Shown here: positions 24,584 through 33,500 of the stretch, piece after piece | Layout of the letters: each line of letters starts with the position of its first letter | Position numbering within the stretch: position 1 is the stretch's first letter | Position numbers and translations under genes: made by a program | Notes under the pieces: model-generated | The model's input: only the letters and a program-made list of their open reading frames with translations | What the model was told of the DNA's origin: nothing | Database searches by the model: none | Origin: Holophagales bacterium | GTDB taxonomy: Bacteria > Acidobacteriota > Thermoanaerobaculia > UBA5066 | Reading direction: 5' to 3' | NCBI GenBank assembly: GCA_016719485.1 | Contig: JADJZB010000021.1 | Span: 434,001-498,000, forward strand | DNA length: 64,000 nucleotides

Positions 24584-25633
24584 TCAGATGACTTCGATCC
24601 CTTCGCCTGCGACGACCTCTCCCACGCGCCAGGCTTCCTCGGAATCCCTGCCGAGAGCCCCCGTGAATTCCGCCGCGCCCGTGGCCGGAATGGCGACGAG
24701 GAGGCCTCCCGAGGTCTGCGGGTCGAAGAGGAGCATCGCTTCCGGGTCGGTCAGCAACCGCGTGCGTACCAGGCGGCTTCCGAAGTGCTCGAGATTCGTG
24801 AACGCGCCGCCCGGGAAGACCATCTCCTCGGCGAGCCGGAGAGCACCGGGCAGCCAGGGGAGGGCGTCCCACTCGAAGCGAAAACGGACGCGGGAGGCCT
24901 CGGCCATCTCGAGTGCATGGCCCACGAGCCCGAAACCCGTCACGTCGGTCGCGACGGTCGCACCCGTGGCCAGGGCCGCTCGCGAAGCGGCACGGTTCAG
25001 GCGCTTCATCGACGCCACTGCGGCTGCGACCTCGTCTTCAGGCGCGATCCCGCGCTTCAGCGCGGTCGTGATCGTGCCGGTCCCGAGCGGCTTGGTCAGG
25101 TAGAGCACGTCGCCGGGACGCGCTCCCCCCTTCGTCAGGAGGCGCGCCGTCTGCGCGAAGCCGACGACGCAGAGTCCGTACTTCGGTTCCTTGTCCTGGA
25201 TCGAGTGCCCGCCCGCGATGACGGCCCCCGCCGAACGGACGACCTCCGCCCCGCCCCGGAGCAGCTCGGCCAGCGTCGCGGCGGAGAGCTGCGGCGGGAA
25301 GGCGACGAGGTTCAGGGCGAGGACCGGCTCGCCCCCCATCGCCCAGACGTCGCTCATCGCGTTCGCGGCGGCGATGGCCCCGAAGTCGTAGGGCTCGTCG
25401 ACGACGGGCGTGAAGAAATCGGTCGTCACGACGAGGGCCCGGCCGCCGCCGAGGTCGAGGACGGCCGCGTCGTCCGGCTCGGCGAGGCCGACCAGGACTT
25501 CGGGGTGCGCCGAGGGGTCGAAGAGGCCGTCGAGGACGCGCAGGACCTGCGCGAGCTGCCCGGGGGGCAGCTTCGACGCTCACCCCGCGCAGGAGCTGAG
25601 GCTCGTGAGCTTTCTGAAGATCTCGTCGGTCAT
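24584..25633 (-). CDS. selD: Selenide, water dikinase with selenocysteine (UGA) at the catalytic position
   Basis: 349 residues if UGA at 25582-25580 is read as selenocysteine. From ATG 25633 the frame reads MTDEIFRKLTSLSSCAG-U-ASKLPPGQLAQVL. The U-A-S-K spacing equals the Cys17-x-x-Lys20 catalytic pair of classical SelD. The remaining family motifs are intact: TTDFFTPVVDEPYDFG, GGHSIQDKEPKYGL, ATDVTGFGLVGHA and DPQTSGGLL. Read with UGA as stop, only a start at 25429 remains and the catalytic N-terminus is lost. SelD makes selenophosphate from selenide and ATP. The ATG overlaps the stop of the radical SAM gene (ATGA). A hairpin follows the UGA. Confidence 0.9.
25554..25572 (-). promoter_or_regulatory. 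Bacterial SECIS-like hairpin after the selD UGA
   Basis: On the mRNA strand AGCUGCCC pairs perfectly with GGGCAGCU (8 bp) around a 3-base C loop, beginning 8 bases after the UGA. Position and size suit a bacterial SECIS element inside the coding sequence. The loop lacks the usual G/U-rich apex, so the fold may be recognised differently or be partly remodelled. Confidence 0.55.
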
Positions 25634-26874
25634 GCTGCGGGATCCGGTCTCGTAGGGCAGGCGCTCACGAACGTCCCGTGCTCCTTGATCTCTTCGAGGC
25701 GGCAGCTCCAGTAGAGCTTGCCGTCGTGGACCGTGATGTCGGGGCAGCCGTCGCACATGTTCATGCTGCCGTCCGGCAGGAAGTCGACGGCCTGGATGAT
25801 CGTGAAGGTCTGCAACCGCACCTTGCGCAGGAGGTGGCCCGGGCTCTTCGCGGAGGCCGAGAGGTAGCGGCCCATCGCGCGGCGCATCGACCCGTCGATG
25901 GGCGCGAAGAGCGCCATCGAGGAACGGCCCAGGCCGAGGAAGCCCGGGGTGACGTAGCTGAGCCAGCGGTCGCGGAAGAGGTGCGATACGTTCTGGACCG
26001 TCTCCATGTATCGCGGCGACACGTGGCCGAAGGTCTCCTCGCCGTCGGCGAGGCGGATCCCCATCAGCCACTTCATGCTGTCGGGGTCGACCGTGCCGTT
26101 CAGGTAGGCGCTCGGCTCGAATCCGGGGACGACGGTCCGGATCTGGTCGACGACGTCCTGCGCCTTCAGCGGGCGCCCGCCGCAGAAATCGGTGTCGTCG
26201 TAGGAGGCCCCCATGTCGATCTCGCGTCCGTTCGCGAAGAACGAGAGCCCCATCCGGCGCGCCATGGAAGGCTCGCGATACAGGATGAAGACCATCGTGT
26301 GGACGAGGTCGGGGCGCTGGATCCCCCAGCGCACGACCTCGGGCACCTGGTCGAGCGTCCGTTCGGAGACGGTCTGGTTGAAGGAGCAGCCGATCCCCCC
26401 CTCGGCGGCGACCATCTCCGCGAACTTCTGACGGAGCGGGTTGTGATCGGCCTCGGTGACGGCGTCGGGGGAGTCCTTCCGCTTCTGGGTCGTGTCGACG
26501 TGGAACGTGAAGCCGTAGACGCCGGCCTTCTTCAGCTCCTTCAGGAGCTCCGGCGTCAGCGCGAGGCCGTTCGTGTTCAGGACCGGCTTCCAGCCTCGCT
26601 GCCGGATCATCCTCACGATCTCGACGATGTCGGGGTGGACGAGCGGGTCGCCCCCCGCGATGCTCATCGAGTCGCTCCTGCGCTTCGCCGCGAAGACGTC
26701 GAGGTCGCGCGCGATCTCGTCGAGCGGCTTGTGGCCGTCCTTGTGCGGGTCGCGGTAGCACCCCTTGCACGCGAGGTTGCACCGCGTCGTGACCTCGAGC
26801 CATGACAGGCCGTTGTCCGTGAGGGACCAGGGGAGCCGGTAGTACTCCCTCGGTTCGAGCATTCGGGTCGTCAT
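25630..26874 (-). CDS. Radical SAM/SPASM-type protein in the selD operon
   Basis: 414 residues. The radical SAM cluster motif is CNLACKGCYRD (CX3CX2C) near residue 32, followed by SIAGGDPLVHPDIVEIV and GFTFHVDTTQKRKDS. C-terminal cysteines (MNMCDGCPDI and YWSCRLEE) suggest an auxiliary Fe-S cluster. It is a paralogue of the protein at 47399-48778, sharing the FHVDTTQ-x-RK signature. Product unknown. Its stop overlaps the selD start and it follows msrBA by 38 bases, so a link to selenium or sulfur chemistry is possible but unproven. Confidence 0.85.
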   Translation of the reverse strand: MTTRMLEPREYYRLPWSLTDNGLSWLEVTTRCNLACKGCYRDPHKDGHKPLDEIARDLDVFAAKRRSDSMSIAGGDPLVHPDIVEIVRMIRQRGWKPVLNTNGLALTPELLKELKKAGVYGFTFHVDTTQKRKDSPDAVTEADHNPLRQKFAEMVAAEGGIGCSFNQTVSERTLDQVPEVVRWGIQRPDLVHTMVFILYREPSMARRMGLSFFANGREIDMGASYDDTDFCGGRPLKAQDVVDQIRTVVPGFEPSAYLNGTVDPDSMKWLMGIRLADGEETFGHVSPRYMETVQNVSHLFRDRWLSYVTPGFLGLGRSSMALFAPIDGSMRRAMGRYLSASAKSPGHLLRKVRLQTFTIIQAVDFLPDGSMNMCDGCPDITVHDGKLYWSCRLEEIKEHGTFVSACPTRPDPAA

Positions 26875-26912
26875 CAACTGCTCCTCGCCGCGCGGCGCGG
26901 AGCCGCGCAGGC

Positions 26913-28034
26913 TCACCAGGGGTTCTTCACGTGGCAGGAGGCGCCATTCTTCGAAATGTACTCCTGGTGGTACTCCTCCGCGGGCCAGAACGTCTTCGCC
27001 GGCTCGACGACCGTCACGATCGCCTTCTCTCCGTACGCCTTCGTCCCCCTCAGCTCGGCCATCACGGCTTCGGCCACCTTCTTCTGGGCCTCGTCGACCG
27101 TCCAGATGCCCGATCGGTACTGGTCGCCGACGTCCGGGCCCTGCCGGTTCAGCTGGGTCGGGTCGTGCATGGCGAAGAAGGCCTCGACGAGCCGCCTGTA
27201 GGTGATGCGGCTGGCGTCGTAGGTCACCTTGACCGTCTCGGCGTGGCCGGTCCGGCCCGTGCAGACGTCCTTGTAGCTCGGGTTGTCGGTCTGCCCCTGC
27301 ATGTAGCCGCTCACGGCCTCGAGGACGCCCGGTCCTCTCCCGAACCAGTGCTCGACGCCCCAGAAGCAGCCGGCCGCGAAGTACGCCACCTCGGCCTTCG
27401 CCGGTTGGCTTTCGGGCGGAACGGGGGCTCCCTTCTCCAGGAACTTCAGCGAGGCCGAGTTCAGGCAGTGCCGCTCGTTCGTCGGGCGCGGGCCGTCTTC
27501 GAAGACGTGCCCGAGGTGGGCGCCGCAGCGGGCACAGTTGATCTCGACCCGCTCCATGCCGTGGGCCCGGTCGACCTTTCGCGAGACGTGGGACGGGTCG
27601 AACTCGCGGAAGAAGCTCGGCCACCCGGTGCCCGAGTCGAACTTGTGCTCGCTCGAGAAGAGGGGAAGCCCGCAGACGACGCAGGCGTAGACGCCGTCCT
27701 TCTTGTTGTCGAGGAGGTTCCCGCAGAAGGCCGGCTCCGTTCCCGACCTCTGCGTGATCCGATACGCCTCGGGGTCGAGCTTCGCCGCGAGGCGGGCGAC
27801 CTCGTCCTTCGGAAGGGGCGTCACGTCGTAGCCGGACTTCGAGAGGGTCGTCTTCATGGCCTTCGCCTTTCCCGGGGTCGTCGTCGCGTCGCCGGCGGAT
27901 TCTGCGAGGGTTTCTGCCGGCCGGCAGGCAGCGAGGAGCAGGACCGCTCCGAGGGCGGCCAGGGCCACGGACGCGGAAAACCGATGCCGGCCGGGTGCCG
28001 GGGGGGATTCGGGGACCGCCGGGGGAATTCTCAT
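26913..28034 (-). CDS. msrBA: Fused methionine sulfoxide reductase MsrB-MsrA lipoprotein
   Basis: 373 residues. The N-terminus is a lipoprotein signal (ALGAVLLLAACRP), so it acts in the periplasm. MsrB domain (about 60-195) has zinc CXXC pairs CVVC and CARC, FDSGTGWPSF and the catalytic cysteine in RHCLNSAS. MsrA domain (about 215-370) has the catalytic YFAAGCFWGVEHWF. MsrB precedes MsrA. Both use cysteine, not selenocysteine. An in-frame ATG three codons earlier (28043) is an alternative start. Repairs oxidised methionine in envelope proteins; first of three genes ending in selD. Confidence 0.92.
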   Translation of the reverse strand: MRIPPAVPESPPAPGRHRFSASVALAALGAVLLLAACRPAETLAESAGDATTTPGKAKAMKTTLSKSGYDVTPLPKDEVARLAAKLDPEAYRITQRSGTEPAFCGNLLDNKKDGVYACVVCGLPLFSSEHKFDSGTGWPSFFREFDPSHVSRKVDRAHGMERVEINCARCGAHLGHVFEDGPRPTNERHCLNSASLKFLEKGAPVPPESQPAKAEVAYFAAGCFWGVEHWFGRGPGVLEAVSGYMQGQTDNPSYKDVCTGRTGHAETVKVTYDASRITYRRLVEAFFAMHDPTQLNRQGPDVGDQYRSGIWTVDEAQKKVAEAVMAELRGTKAYGEKAIVTVVEPAKTFWPAEEYHQEYISKNGASCHVKNPW

Positions 28035-28075
28035 CGTCGGCATGCTCCGTAGATGCTGGCAGATACGGTCCGGTT

Positions 28076-29725
28076 TCACGAACGGATGGCTGGTCGTCCG
28101 TCACCCGGGTTCGGCTTCCTCCCGTCGGACGTCTCTCCGTCCAGCGACCCCTCCGCCTCACCGAGGGCGAACCAGAAGGTCGCGCCGGCACCGGGCACGC
28201 TCTCGGCCCAGACACGCCCGCCGTGGCGCTCGACGATGCGGCGGACGATGGCGAGGCCGATCCCCGACCCTTCGAAGTCCCCGGCGGCGTGGAGGCGCTG
28301 GAAGACGTCGAAGAGCCTCTGCGCATGCTCGGGCGGGAATCCGACGCCGTTGTCGCGGACGAAGTAGGCCGTCTCGTTTCCTGAAAACCGGACCCCGATC
28401 TCGATCGCCCGCTTCTCCTTCTTTGAGCTGAACTTCACCGCGTTTCCGAGAAGGTTTGCCCAGACCTGCCGGAGGAGGCCCTCGTCCCCCGCGGCTTTCG
28501 GCAGCGGGTGGATCGTGACGTCGCTCCGGTCGCGTTCGTCCGCCGGGAGAAGCTCCCAGACCACGGCCTCGGCCAGGCGCTCCATGTCTACCAGGCCGAT
28601 CCGGAGGTCCTGCCGGCTCGTCTTCGAGAGGGAGAGGAGGTCGTTGATGAGGTTCGACATGCGCCGGGCGCTCTGCCGGATGCTGTCGACGAGTCTGCGT
28701 GACTCCTCGTCGAGCCGGTCCGCCGCGATCTCCTCGAGCAGGTGCGAGTAGCCGTCCACGGCGCGAAGGGGCGCGCGCAGGTCGTGCGAGACGGAGTAGC
28801 AGAAGGCCTCCAGCTCCCGGTTAGCCTGCTCGAGCTGAACGGTCCGTTCGCGGACCCGCTTCTCGAGATCGGCGTTCGCGCGCCGCACCGTCTCTTCGGC
28901 CTGCACCTGTTCCGTGACGTCCTCGCAGAAGGCGAGGACCCGGGCGCCGTCGAGCCGGATGGCGGACACCTGGACCTCCCGGACGGTCCCGTCCCGGCGT
29001 CGTACCTTGTACCTGGCGAGAGTCACCCCGGTGTCGGGAAGGGCGGCGAAGGCGGCGAGGGCTGCCGGCGCCGAGCTCGGGTCGGCCAGCTCGGTCAGCG
29101 CCTTGCCGTGGAGCTCCGACGCGGGGTAAAGGGAGAGCCGGCACGCAGCCGGGTTGAAGTCGAGGATACGGCCCGAACCGTCCAGGACGATGATCGCGAC
29201 GGGCGAGCTGTCGAAATAGCTCCGGTATTTCCGCTCGCTCTGCTGCAGCTGCTCGTGCTTGTGCTGGAGCTTGCGGGCGAGTGTCTCGTCGTGGGCCGAG
29301 AGGAAAGCGAGCTCGGCGGCGAGGTCGGGCACTCTTGGAAGAGACGCCGCGGGCCTGCTGTCGGCGAGCGCCTGGTCCACGGCGGCGAGGAGCGCATCGG
29401 GTTCGAGCGGCTTTCGGAGAAAGCGGTCGGCGCCCAGGCTCAAGGCGAACCGCTCGTCCTCCTCCTCCGTGTACGTCGCCGTGTAGAAGATGAACGGAAT
29501 CTTCGCCAGAAGACCGTCCGCCTTCCACTCCTTGCAGAGGACGAAGCCGTCCATGACCGGCATGAGGATGTCGGAGATGATCAGGGAGGGCGGTGTGGCC
29601 CTCGCGGCCCCGAGCGCCTCGGCGCCGTCGGCGGTCGAGACGACCTCGTGACCGGCTGCGCGGAGAACGACCTCGAGCAGGTACCGGTTCGAGCTCTCGT
29701 CGTCGACGATGAGGATGTGCGCCAC
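28076..29725 (-). CDS. Hybrid histidine kinase: receiver, PAS, HisKA, HATPase
   Basis: 549 residues. Receiver domain 1-125 (MAHILIVDDESSNRYL, Asp in IISDILMPVMDG). A coiled segment and PAS domain (about 165-285) follow. HisKA has the acceptor histidine in FCYSVSHDLRAPLRAVDGYS, a phytochrome-like kinase pattern. HATPase has NLLGNAVKFSSKK, DNGVGFPPEH and GSGIGLAIVRRIV. No membrane segment, so it is cytoplasmic. It sits two bases downstream of a single-domain receiver gene and belongs to a four-gene signalling block. Confidence 0.9.
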   Translation of the reverse strand: MAHILIVDDESSNRYLLEVVLRAAGHEVVSTADGAEALGAARATPPSLIISDILMPVMDGFVLCKEWKADGLLAKIPFIFYTATYTEEEDERFALSLGADRFLRKPLEPDALLAAVDQALADSRPAASLPRVPDLAAELAFLSAHDETLARKLQHKHEQLQQSERKYRSYFDSSPVAIIVLDGSGRILDFNPAACRLSLYPASELHGKALTELADPSSAPAALAAFAALPDTGVTLARYKVRRRDGTVREVQVSAIRLDGARVLAFCEDVTEQVQAEETVRRANADLEKRVRERTVQLEQANRELEAFCYSVSHDLRAPLRAVDGYSHLLEEIAADRLDEESRRLVDSIRQSARRMSNLINDLLSLSKTSRQDLRIGLVDMERLAEAVVWELLPADERDRSDVTIHPLPKAAGDEGLLRQVWANLLGNAVKFSSKKEKRAIEIGVRFSGNETAYFVRDNGVGFPPEHAQRLFDVFQRLHAAGDFEGSGIGLAIVRRIVERHGGRVWAESVPGAGATFWFALGEAEGSLDGETSDGRKPNPGDGRPAIRS

Positions 29726-29727
29726 GG

Positions 29728-30114
29728 TTACGCCTCACGCGGGGTGGACGCGTTCAGGTACGCCTCCACCTGCTCGATGAACGTGTCCGGGTTGATCGGC
29801 TTTTCGATGTACCCGGTGCAGCCCGAGTCCAGGCAGCGTTCCCGGTCGCCGACCATCGCGTACGACGTGACCGCGACGATCGGGGTGCCCTCGAGAGCCG
29901 GAATTCTCCGGAGCTCGCTCGCGACGGCGTAGCCGTCCATGCCCGGGAGCTGGATGTCGAGAAGGATCAGCGCCGGCTCGACGCGGCGTGCCTCCTCGAT
30001 CCCCCTCGGCCCGTCGAGGGCCGGTACGACCGCGTAGCCGCTGCGCTCCAGCAGGAAACGGACGAGGTAGAGGTTCTGCTCGTTGTCCTCGATGACCAGG
30101 ACTGTTCGTGTCAT
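29728..30114 (-). CDS. Single-domain response regulator (CheY/DivK-like)
   Basis: 128 residues: MTRTVLVIEDNEQNLYLVRF, phospho-acceptor Asp in ALILLDIQLPGMDGY, and the conserved Lys in YIEKPINPDTF. No output domain. The ATG overlaps the stop of the MASE1 kinase gene (ATGA), so the two are probably partners. DivK-like single receivers relay phosphate or modulate kinases. Confidence 0.92.
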   Translation of the reverse strand: MTRTVLVIEDNEQNLYLVRFLLERSGYAVVPALDGPRGIEEARRVEPALILLDIQLPGMDGYAVASELRRIPALEGTPIVAVTSYAMVGDRERCLDSGCTGYIEKPINPDTFIEQVEAYLNASTPREA

Positions 30115-31760
30115 CCGATCCCCCTGTGCCGCAGCGGCACCCGGAACGTGAAGATGCTCCCCCGACCCGGCTCGCTCTCGAGGGAGATCTCCCCTCCGAG
30201 CAGGTCGACGAGTCCCTTGCAGATCGCGAGACCGAGGCCGGTTCCCTCGTACCGCCGCGAGAGGCCGGAGTCGAGCTGCCTGAAGGGCCTGAAGAGGCGT
30301 TCCCTCTCGTCCTGTCCGATGCCGATCCCGGTGTCGGCGACGCTCGTGACGAAGGCGTTCCCTTCGACCCTGCCTCGGACGGTGATGGCGCCAGAGTCCG
30401 TGAACTTCACCGCGTTCCCGAGCAGGTTCAGCACGACCTGCTCGAATCGGCGCTGGTCGCTCCCGATCTCCTCCAGGTCGGGAGCCAGCTCCAGGGCGAG
30501 CGTCAGCCCCTTGGTCCTGGCCGCGGGCGAGACCTGGTCGACGCATCGGCCGAGGGATGCGGCGGGATCGAACGGCGTTCGTCGGATCTCGAGCTGGCCC
30601 GCCTCGATCCGTGAGATGTCGAGGACGTCGTTGACGAGGTCGAGCAGGTGCAGGGAGCTGGCCTTTACCATCCCGAGCTGCTTGCGTTGTTCCGGGTTCA
30701 GGGGGCCGACGAGCTCCCCGGCGAGCAGCGACGTGAAGCCGATGATCGAGTTGAGCGGGGTCCGGAGCTCGTGGGACATGGAAGCGAGAAACGCGGACTT
30801 CATCCGGTCGGCGTCCTCCGCCCTCTCCTTCGCCCGGGCGAGCTCTCTCTCGACGTGGACGCGCTCCTCCGCGAGTCCGGCGAGCAGGAGGCCGCTCGCG
30901 GCGAGCATCAGAACGAAGAGCTGGAACTGGAAGAGCTGGTGGTGCAGGCCCGCGGCGGCGAACGGCCCGCTGCTCAGGACGGTGCCGAGAACCGACCCGA
31001 GCCCGATGAGGAACGAGACGAGGGTTGCGCCGCGCACGCCGAAGCGGACGGCCCCCCAGGCGCCGAAGGGGAAGACGACGAACGCGAGGCTCGGCCCGAG
31101 GCGGGAACCCGAGACGTCCTGCCAGAAGACGAGCCAGGAGCAGGCCAGCACGCAGGCGATCAGGGCGACCGCCTCTGCCGAGGCCGGGAAGTATCCCGTT
31201 CGCCGGCGCCGGGTCCACCACGACAGGAGCAGGGGCGCGACGAGCAGGATGCCGACGGCGTCTCCCGAGTACCAGACGAGCCAGATGTCCCGCCACGCCC
31301 CGGCGGGTGCGGCCCCGGAGAGGACCAGCTGGACGGTGCCGTTCGTCGCGCTCACGACGGGGTCGAGAACGACTCCCACCCCGAGCAGGACGAGGATGTC
31401 GCGGAACCTCCGGAGAGCGGGATCGAAGCCGCCTCTCTGGAGGACGAGGGCCGCCCCCGCCGCGGCCAGGGTGTTGCCGGCGGCGATGAGGAGCGCCGCC
31501 AGTACGGGCGTCCCCGGCGTCGCCAGGTTCGCGAGCGCCGCTCCGATGAGAACGCCCGGCCAGAGCCGGACCCCGCCCGCCACGAGCGCGGCGAGGGCGA
31601 GCCCGGCCGGCGCCCAGACCGGTGAGGCGTTGGCCTGGACGAACGCGAGCCGCAGGCCGAGCCTGGCCAGGACGAAGTAAGCGAGGGCGAGCGACAGGAC
31701 GAGCGCAGCGTCCCGCGCGACCCGGCCCGTCCGCGAAGGCGCGGGATCGACGCCGTTCAA
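30111..31760 (-). CDS. MASE1-domain membrane histidine kinase
   Basis: 549 residues. The N-terminal 295 residues are a MASE1 sensor with about eight helices (ASPVWAPAGLALAALVAGG is characteristic). A short coiled coil leads to HisKA with the histidine in ASMSHELRTPLNSIIGFTSL and an HATPase with LLGNAVKFTDSG, DTGIGIGQ and GTGLGLAICKGL. Its catalytic half is very similar to the next kinase (31757-33037), showing a recent duplication or domain sharing. Its stop overlaps the downstream receiver gene and its start overlaps the upstream kinase stop. Confidence 0.9.
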   Translation of the reverse strand: MNGVDPAPSRTGRVARDAALVLSLALAYFVLARLGLRLAFVQANASPVWAPAGLALAALVAGGVRLWPGVLIGAALANLATPGTPVLAALLIAAGNTLAAAGAALVLQRGGFDPALRRFRDILVLLGVGVVLDPVVSATNGTVQLVLSGAAPAGAWRDIWLVWYSGDAVGILLVAPLLLSWWTRRRRTGYFPASAEAVALIACVLACSWLVFWQDVSGSRLGPSLAFVVFPFGAWGAVRFGVRGATLVSFLIGLGSVLGTVLSSGPFAAAGLHHQLFQFQLFVLMLAASGLLLAGLAEERVHVERELARAKERAEDADRMKSAFLASMSHELRTPLNSIIGFTSLLAGELVGPLNPEQRKQLGMVKASSLHLLDLVNDVLDISRIEAGQLEIRRTPFDPAASLGRCVDQVSPAARTKGLTLALELAPDLEEIGSDQRRFEQVVLNLLGNAVKFTDSGAITVRGRVEGNAFVTSVADTGIGIGQDERERLFRPFRQLDSGLSRRYEGTGLGLAICKGLVDLLGGEISLESEPGRGSIFTFRVPLRHRGIG

Positions 31761-33037
31761 TCGCCCGTCCGGCCGGCAGGAAGCCGAAACGTGAAAGTGC
31801 TTCCCTTCCCCGGCGCGCTCTCGACGCCGATGTCGCCGCCGAGCAGGTCCAGGAGACGCTTGCAGATCGAGAGTCCCAGTCCCGTCCCTTCGTACCGCCG
31901 GGAGATGCCCGACTCGAGCTGCCGGAACGGCTGGAAGAGCGTGGCGAGCTCGTCAGCCCGGATTCCGATCCCGGTGTCGGTCACGCTCGTGACGAGCCAG
32001 CCGTCCCGGGGCTCGCAGCGAACGGTGATACCCCCCTCGTCGGTGAACTTCACCGCGTTGCCGAGGAGGTTCAGGAGGATCTGTTCGACCCGCCGGTGGT
32101 CGCTGAGGATCGTCGTGGAGTCGGGCGAGACCTCCGCAGCCAGCGAGAGGCGCTTGCGATCCGCCTGGGGCTGGAGCGCCCGGAGCGCCTGGTCGATCGT
32201 CGCCCGCACGTCGACCGGGGCGAGAGCGACCCGCAGCTGGCCCGCCTCGATCTTGGAGAGGTCGAGAACGTCGTTGATGAGCGCGAGGAGGTGGTGTGCG
32301 CTCGCCTTCACCATGCCGAGCTGCTTGGTCTGCTCGTCGTTGAGCGGGCCGACGAAGCCTTTCAGGAGGACGCCGGTGAAGCCGATGATCGAGTTGAGCG
32401 GCGTTCGCAGCTCGTGGGACATCGTCGCGAGGAAGGCCGACTTGAGCCGGTCCGCCGCCTCGGCACGGTCCCGCGCCACGGCCAGCTCGGCGGTGCGCGT
32501 CTCGACGAGCCCTTCGAGACCCGCGCGGTAGCGGGCCAGCTCTTCCTCGGCCTTCTTGCGCTGGGTGATGTCCCGGTCGATCCCCATCACGACCGGGCGG
32601 CCCCCCACCTCGAGGAGGCACATCGACGTTTCCATCGGGAACAGGGTCCCGTCCCTGCGCCTGTGGACCGACTCGACCGTCACGGGTCCTTCGTTCCGCA
32701 GCTGCGCGACGAATCGGGTGCGCCCTCCCGGCTCTTCCATGCGGGTCCGTATCTCGTCGGGGTGGAGGAGGTTGATGCTCCGGCCGAGGAGCTCCTCGCG
32801 CGAATAGCCGTTCATTGCGCAGGCGACGGCGTTGCAGTCGAGGATCTCGAGAGTCTCGGGGTCCGTGAGGAAGATCCCGTCGGGGCTGTTCTCGAAGAGG
32901 GCCCGGAAGCGCGCCTCGCTCTCCTGGAGCGCCTCCTCGGCCCGTGCCTTTCCGGAGCGGGCCGCCTCGAGTTCCTCGACTGTCCGGATCCGCCACTTCC
33001 CTGTGTCGGTTATGCCCGGAGGGGGCTCCGGGGTCAC
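31757..33037 (-). CDS. PAS-domain histidine kinase
   Basis: 426 residues from GTG 33037. Coiled segment, PAS domain (about 40-165, ALFENSPDGIFLTDPETLEI), then HisKA with ATMSHELRTPLNSIIGFTGV and HATPase with GTGLGLSICKRLLDLLGG. No membrane helices. First gene of the block 33037-28076; the stop overlaps the next kinase by four bases. The start could lie further upstream because the frame stays open, but GTG 33037 gives a normal-length protein. Confidence 0.85.
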   Translation of the reverse strand: MTPEPPPGITDTGKWRIRTVEELEAARSGKARAEEALQESEARFRALFENSPDGIFLTDPETLEILDCNAVACAMNGYSREELLGRSINLLHPDEIRTRMEEPGGRTRFVAQLRNEGPVTVESVHRRRDGTLFPMETSMCLLEVGGRPVVMGIDRDITQRKKAEEELARYRAGLEGLVETRTAELAVARDRAEAADRLKSAFLATMSHELRTPLNSIIGFTGVLLKGFVGPLNDEQTKQLGMVKASAHHLLALINDVLDLSKIEAGQLRVALAPVDVRATIDQALRALQPQADRKRLSLAAEVSPDSTTILSDHRRVEQILLNLLGNAVKFTDEGGITVRCEPRDGWLVTSVTDTGIGIRADELATLFQPFRQLESGISRRYEGTGLGLSICKRLLDLLGGDIGVESAPGKGSTFTFRLPAGRTGD

Positions 33038-33231
33038 GGCGTCCGCCTTCGCCGGGACCCGATCCCGATCGCTCCGGAGTCCGCCATGGAGATCTCCTCC
33101 CGCGGTCGCCGCGTGGGCACGATCGCCTGGCCCTCAGCATATGAGCCCGGAGTGCCCGCGACAAGCCGGAGGGACCGACGCGCCTATGATCGGAATCGCT
33201 GGACGACCTGAAAACGAAGGAGGGAACACCC

Positions 33232-33474
33232 ATGTCCGATCCGACGATCGCCGCGAGGGGTCCGGTGCCCGTGAAGCTCGAGGCCGGAAGGACGTATGCC
33301 TGGTGCCGGTGCGGCCTGTCGAAGGGACAGCCGTTCTGCGACGGCGCCCACAAGGGAACCGGGTTCTCACCGCTGGTCTGGACGGCGGAGGAGTCGAAGG
33401 AGGCGTGGCTCTGCCAGTGCAAGCACACGGGCAAGGCCCCCTTCTGCGACGGGACCCACAAGAAGCTTCCGTGA
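33232..33474 (+). CDS. CDGSH iron-sulfur domain protein (two motifs)
   Basis: 80 residues with two CDGSH-type clusters: CRCGLSKGQPFCDGAH and CQCKHTGKAPFCDGTH. Each binds a [2Fe-2S] cluster through three Cys and one His. The dual-motif small form is common in bacteria and thought to act in redox or iron handling. It starts 26 bases before the glutathione peroxidase gene, likely one transcript. Confidence 0.92.
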   Translation: MSDPTIAARGPVPVKLEAGRTYAWCRCGLSKGQPFCDGAHKGTGFSPLVWTAEESKEAWLCQCKHTGKAPFCDGTHKKLP

Positions 33475-33500
33475 ATGAGGGCGCGAAAAGGAGAGACCGT

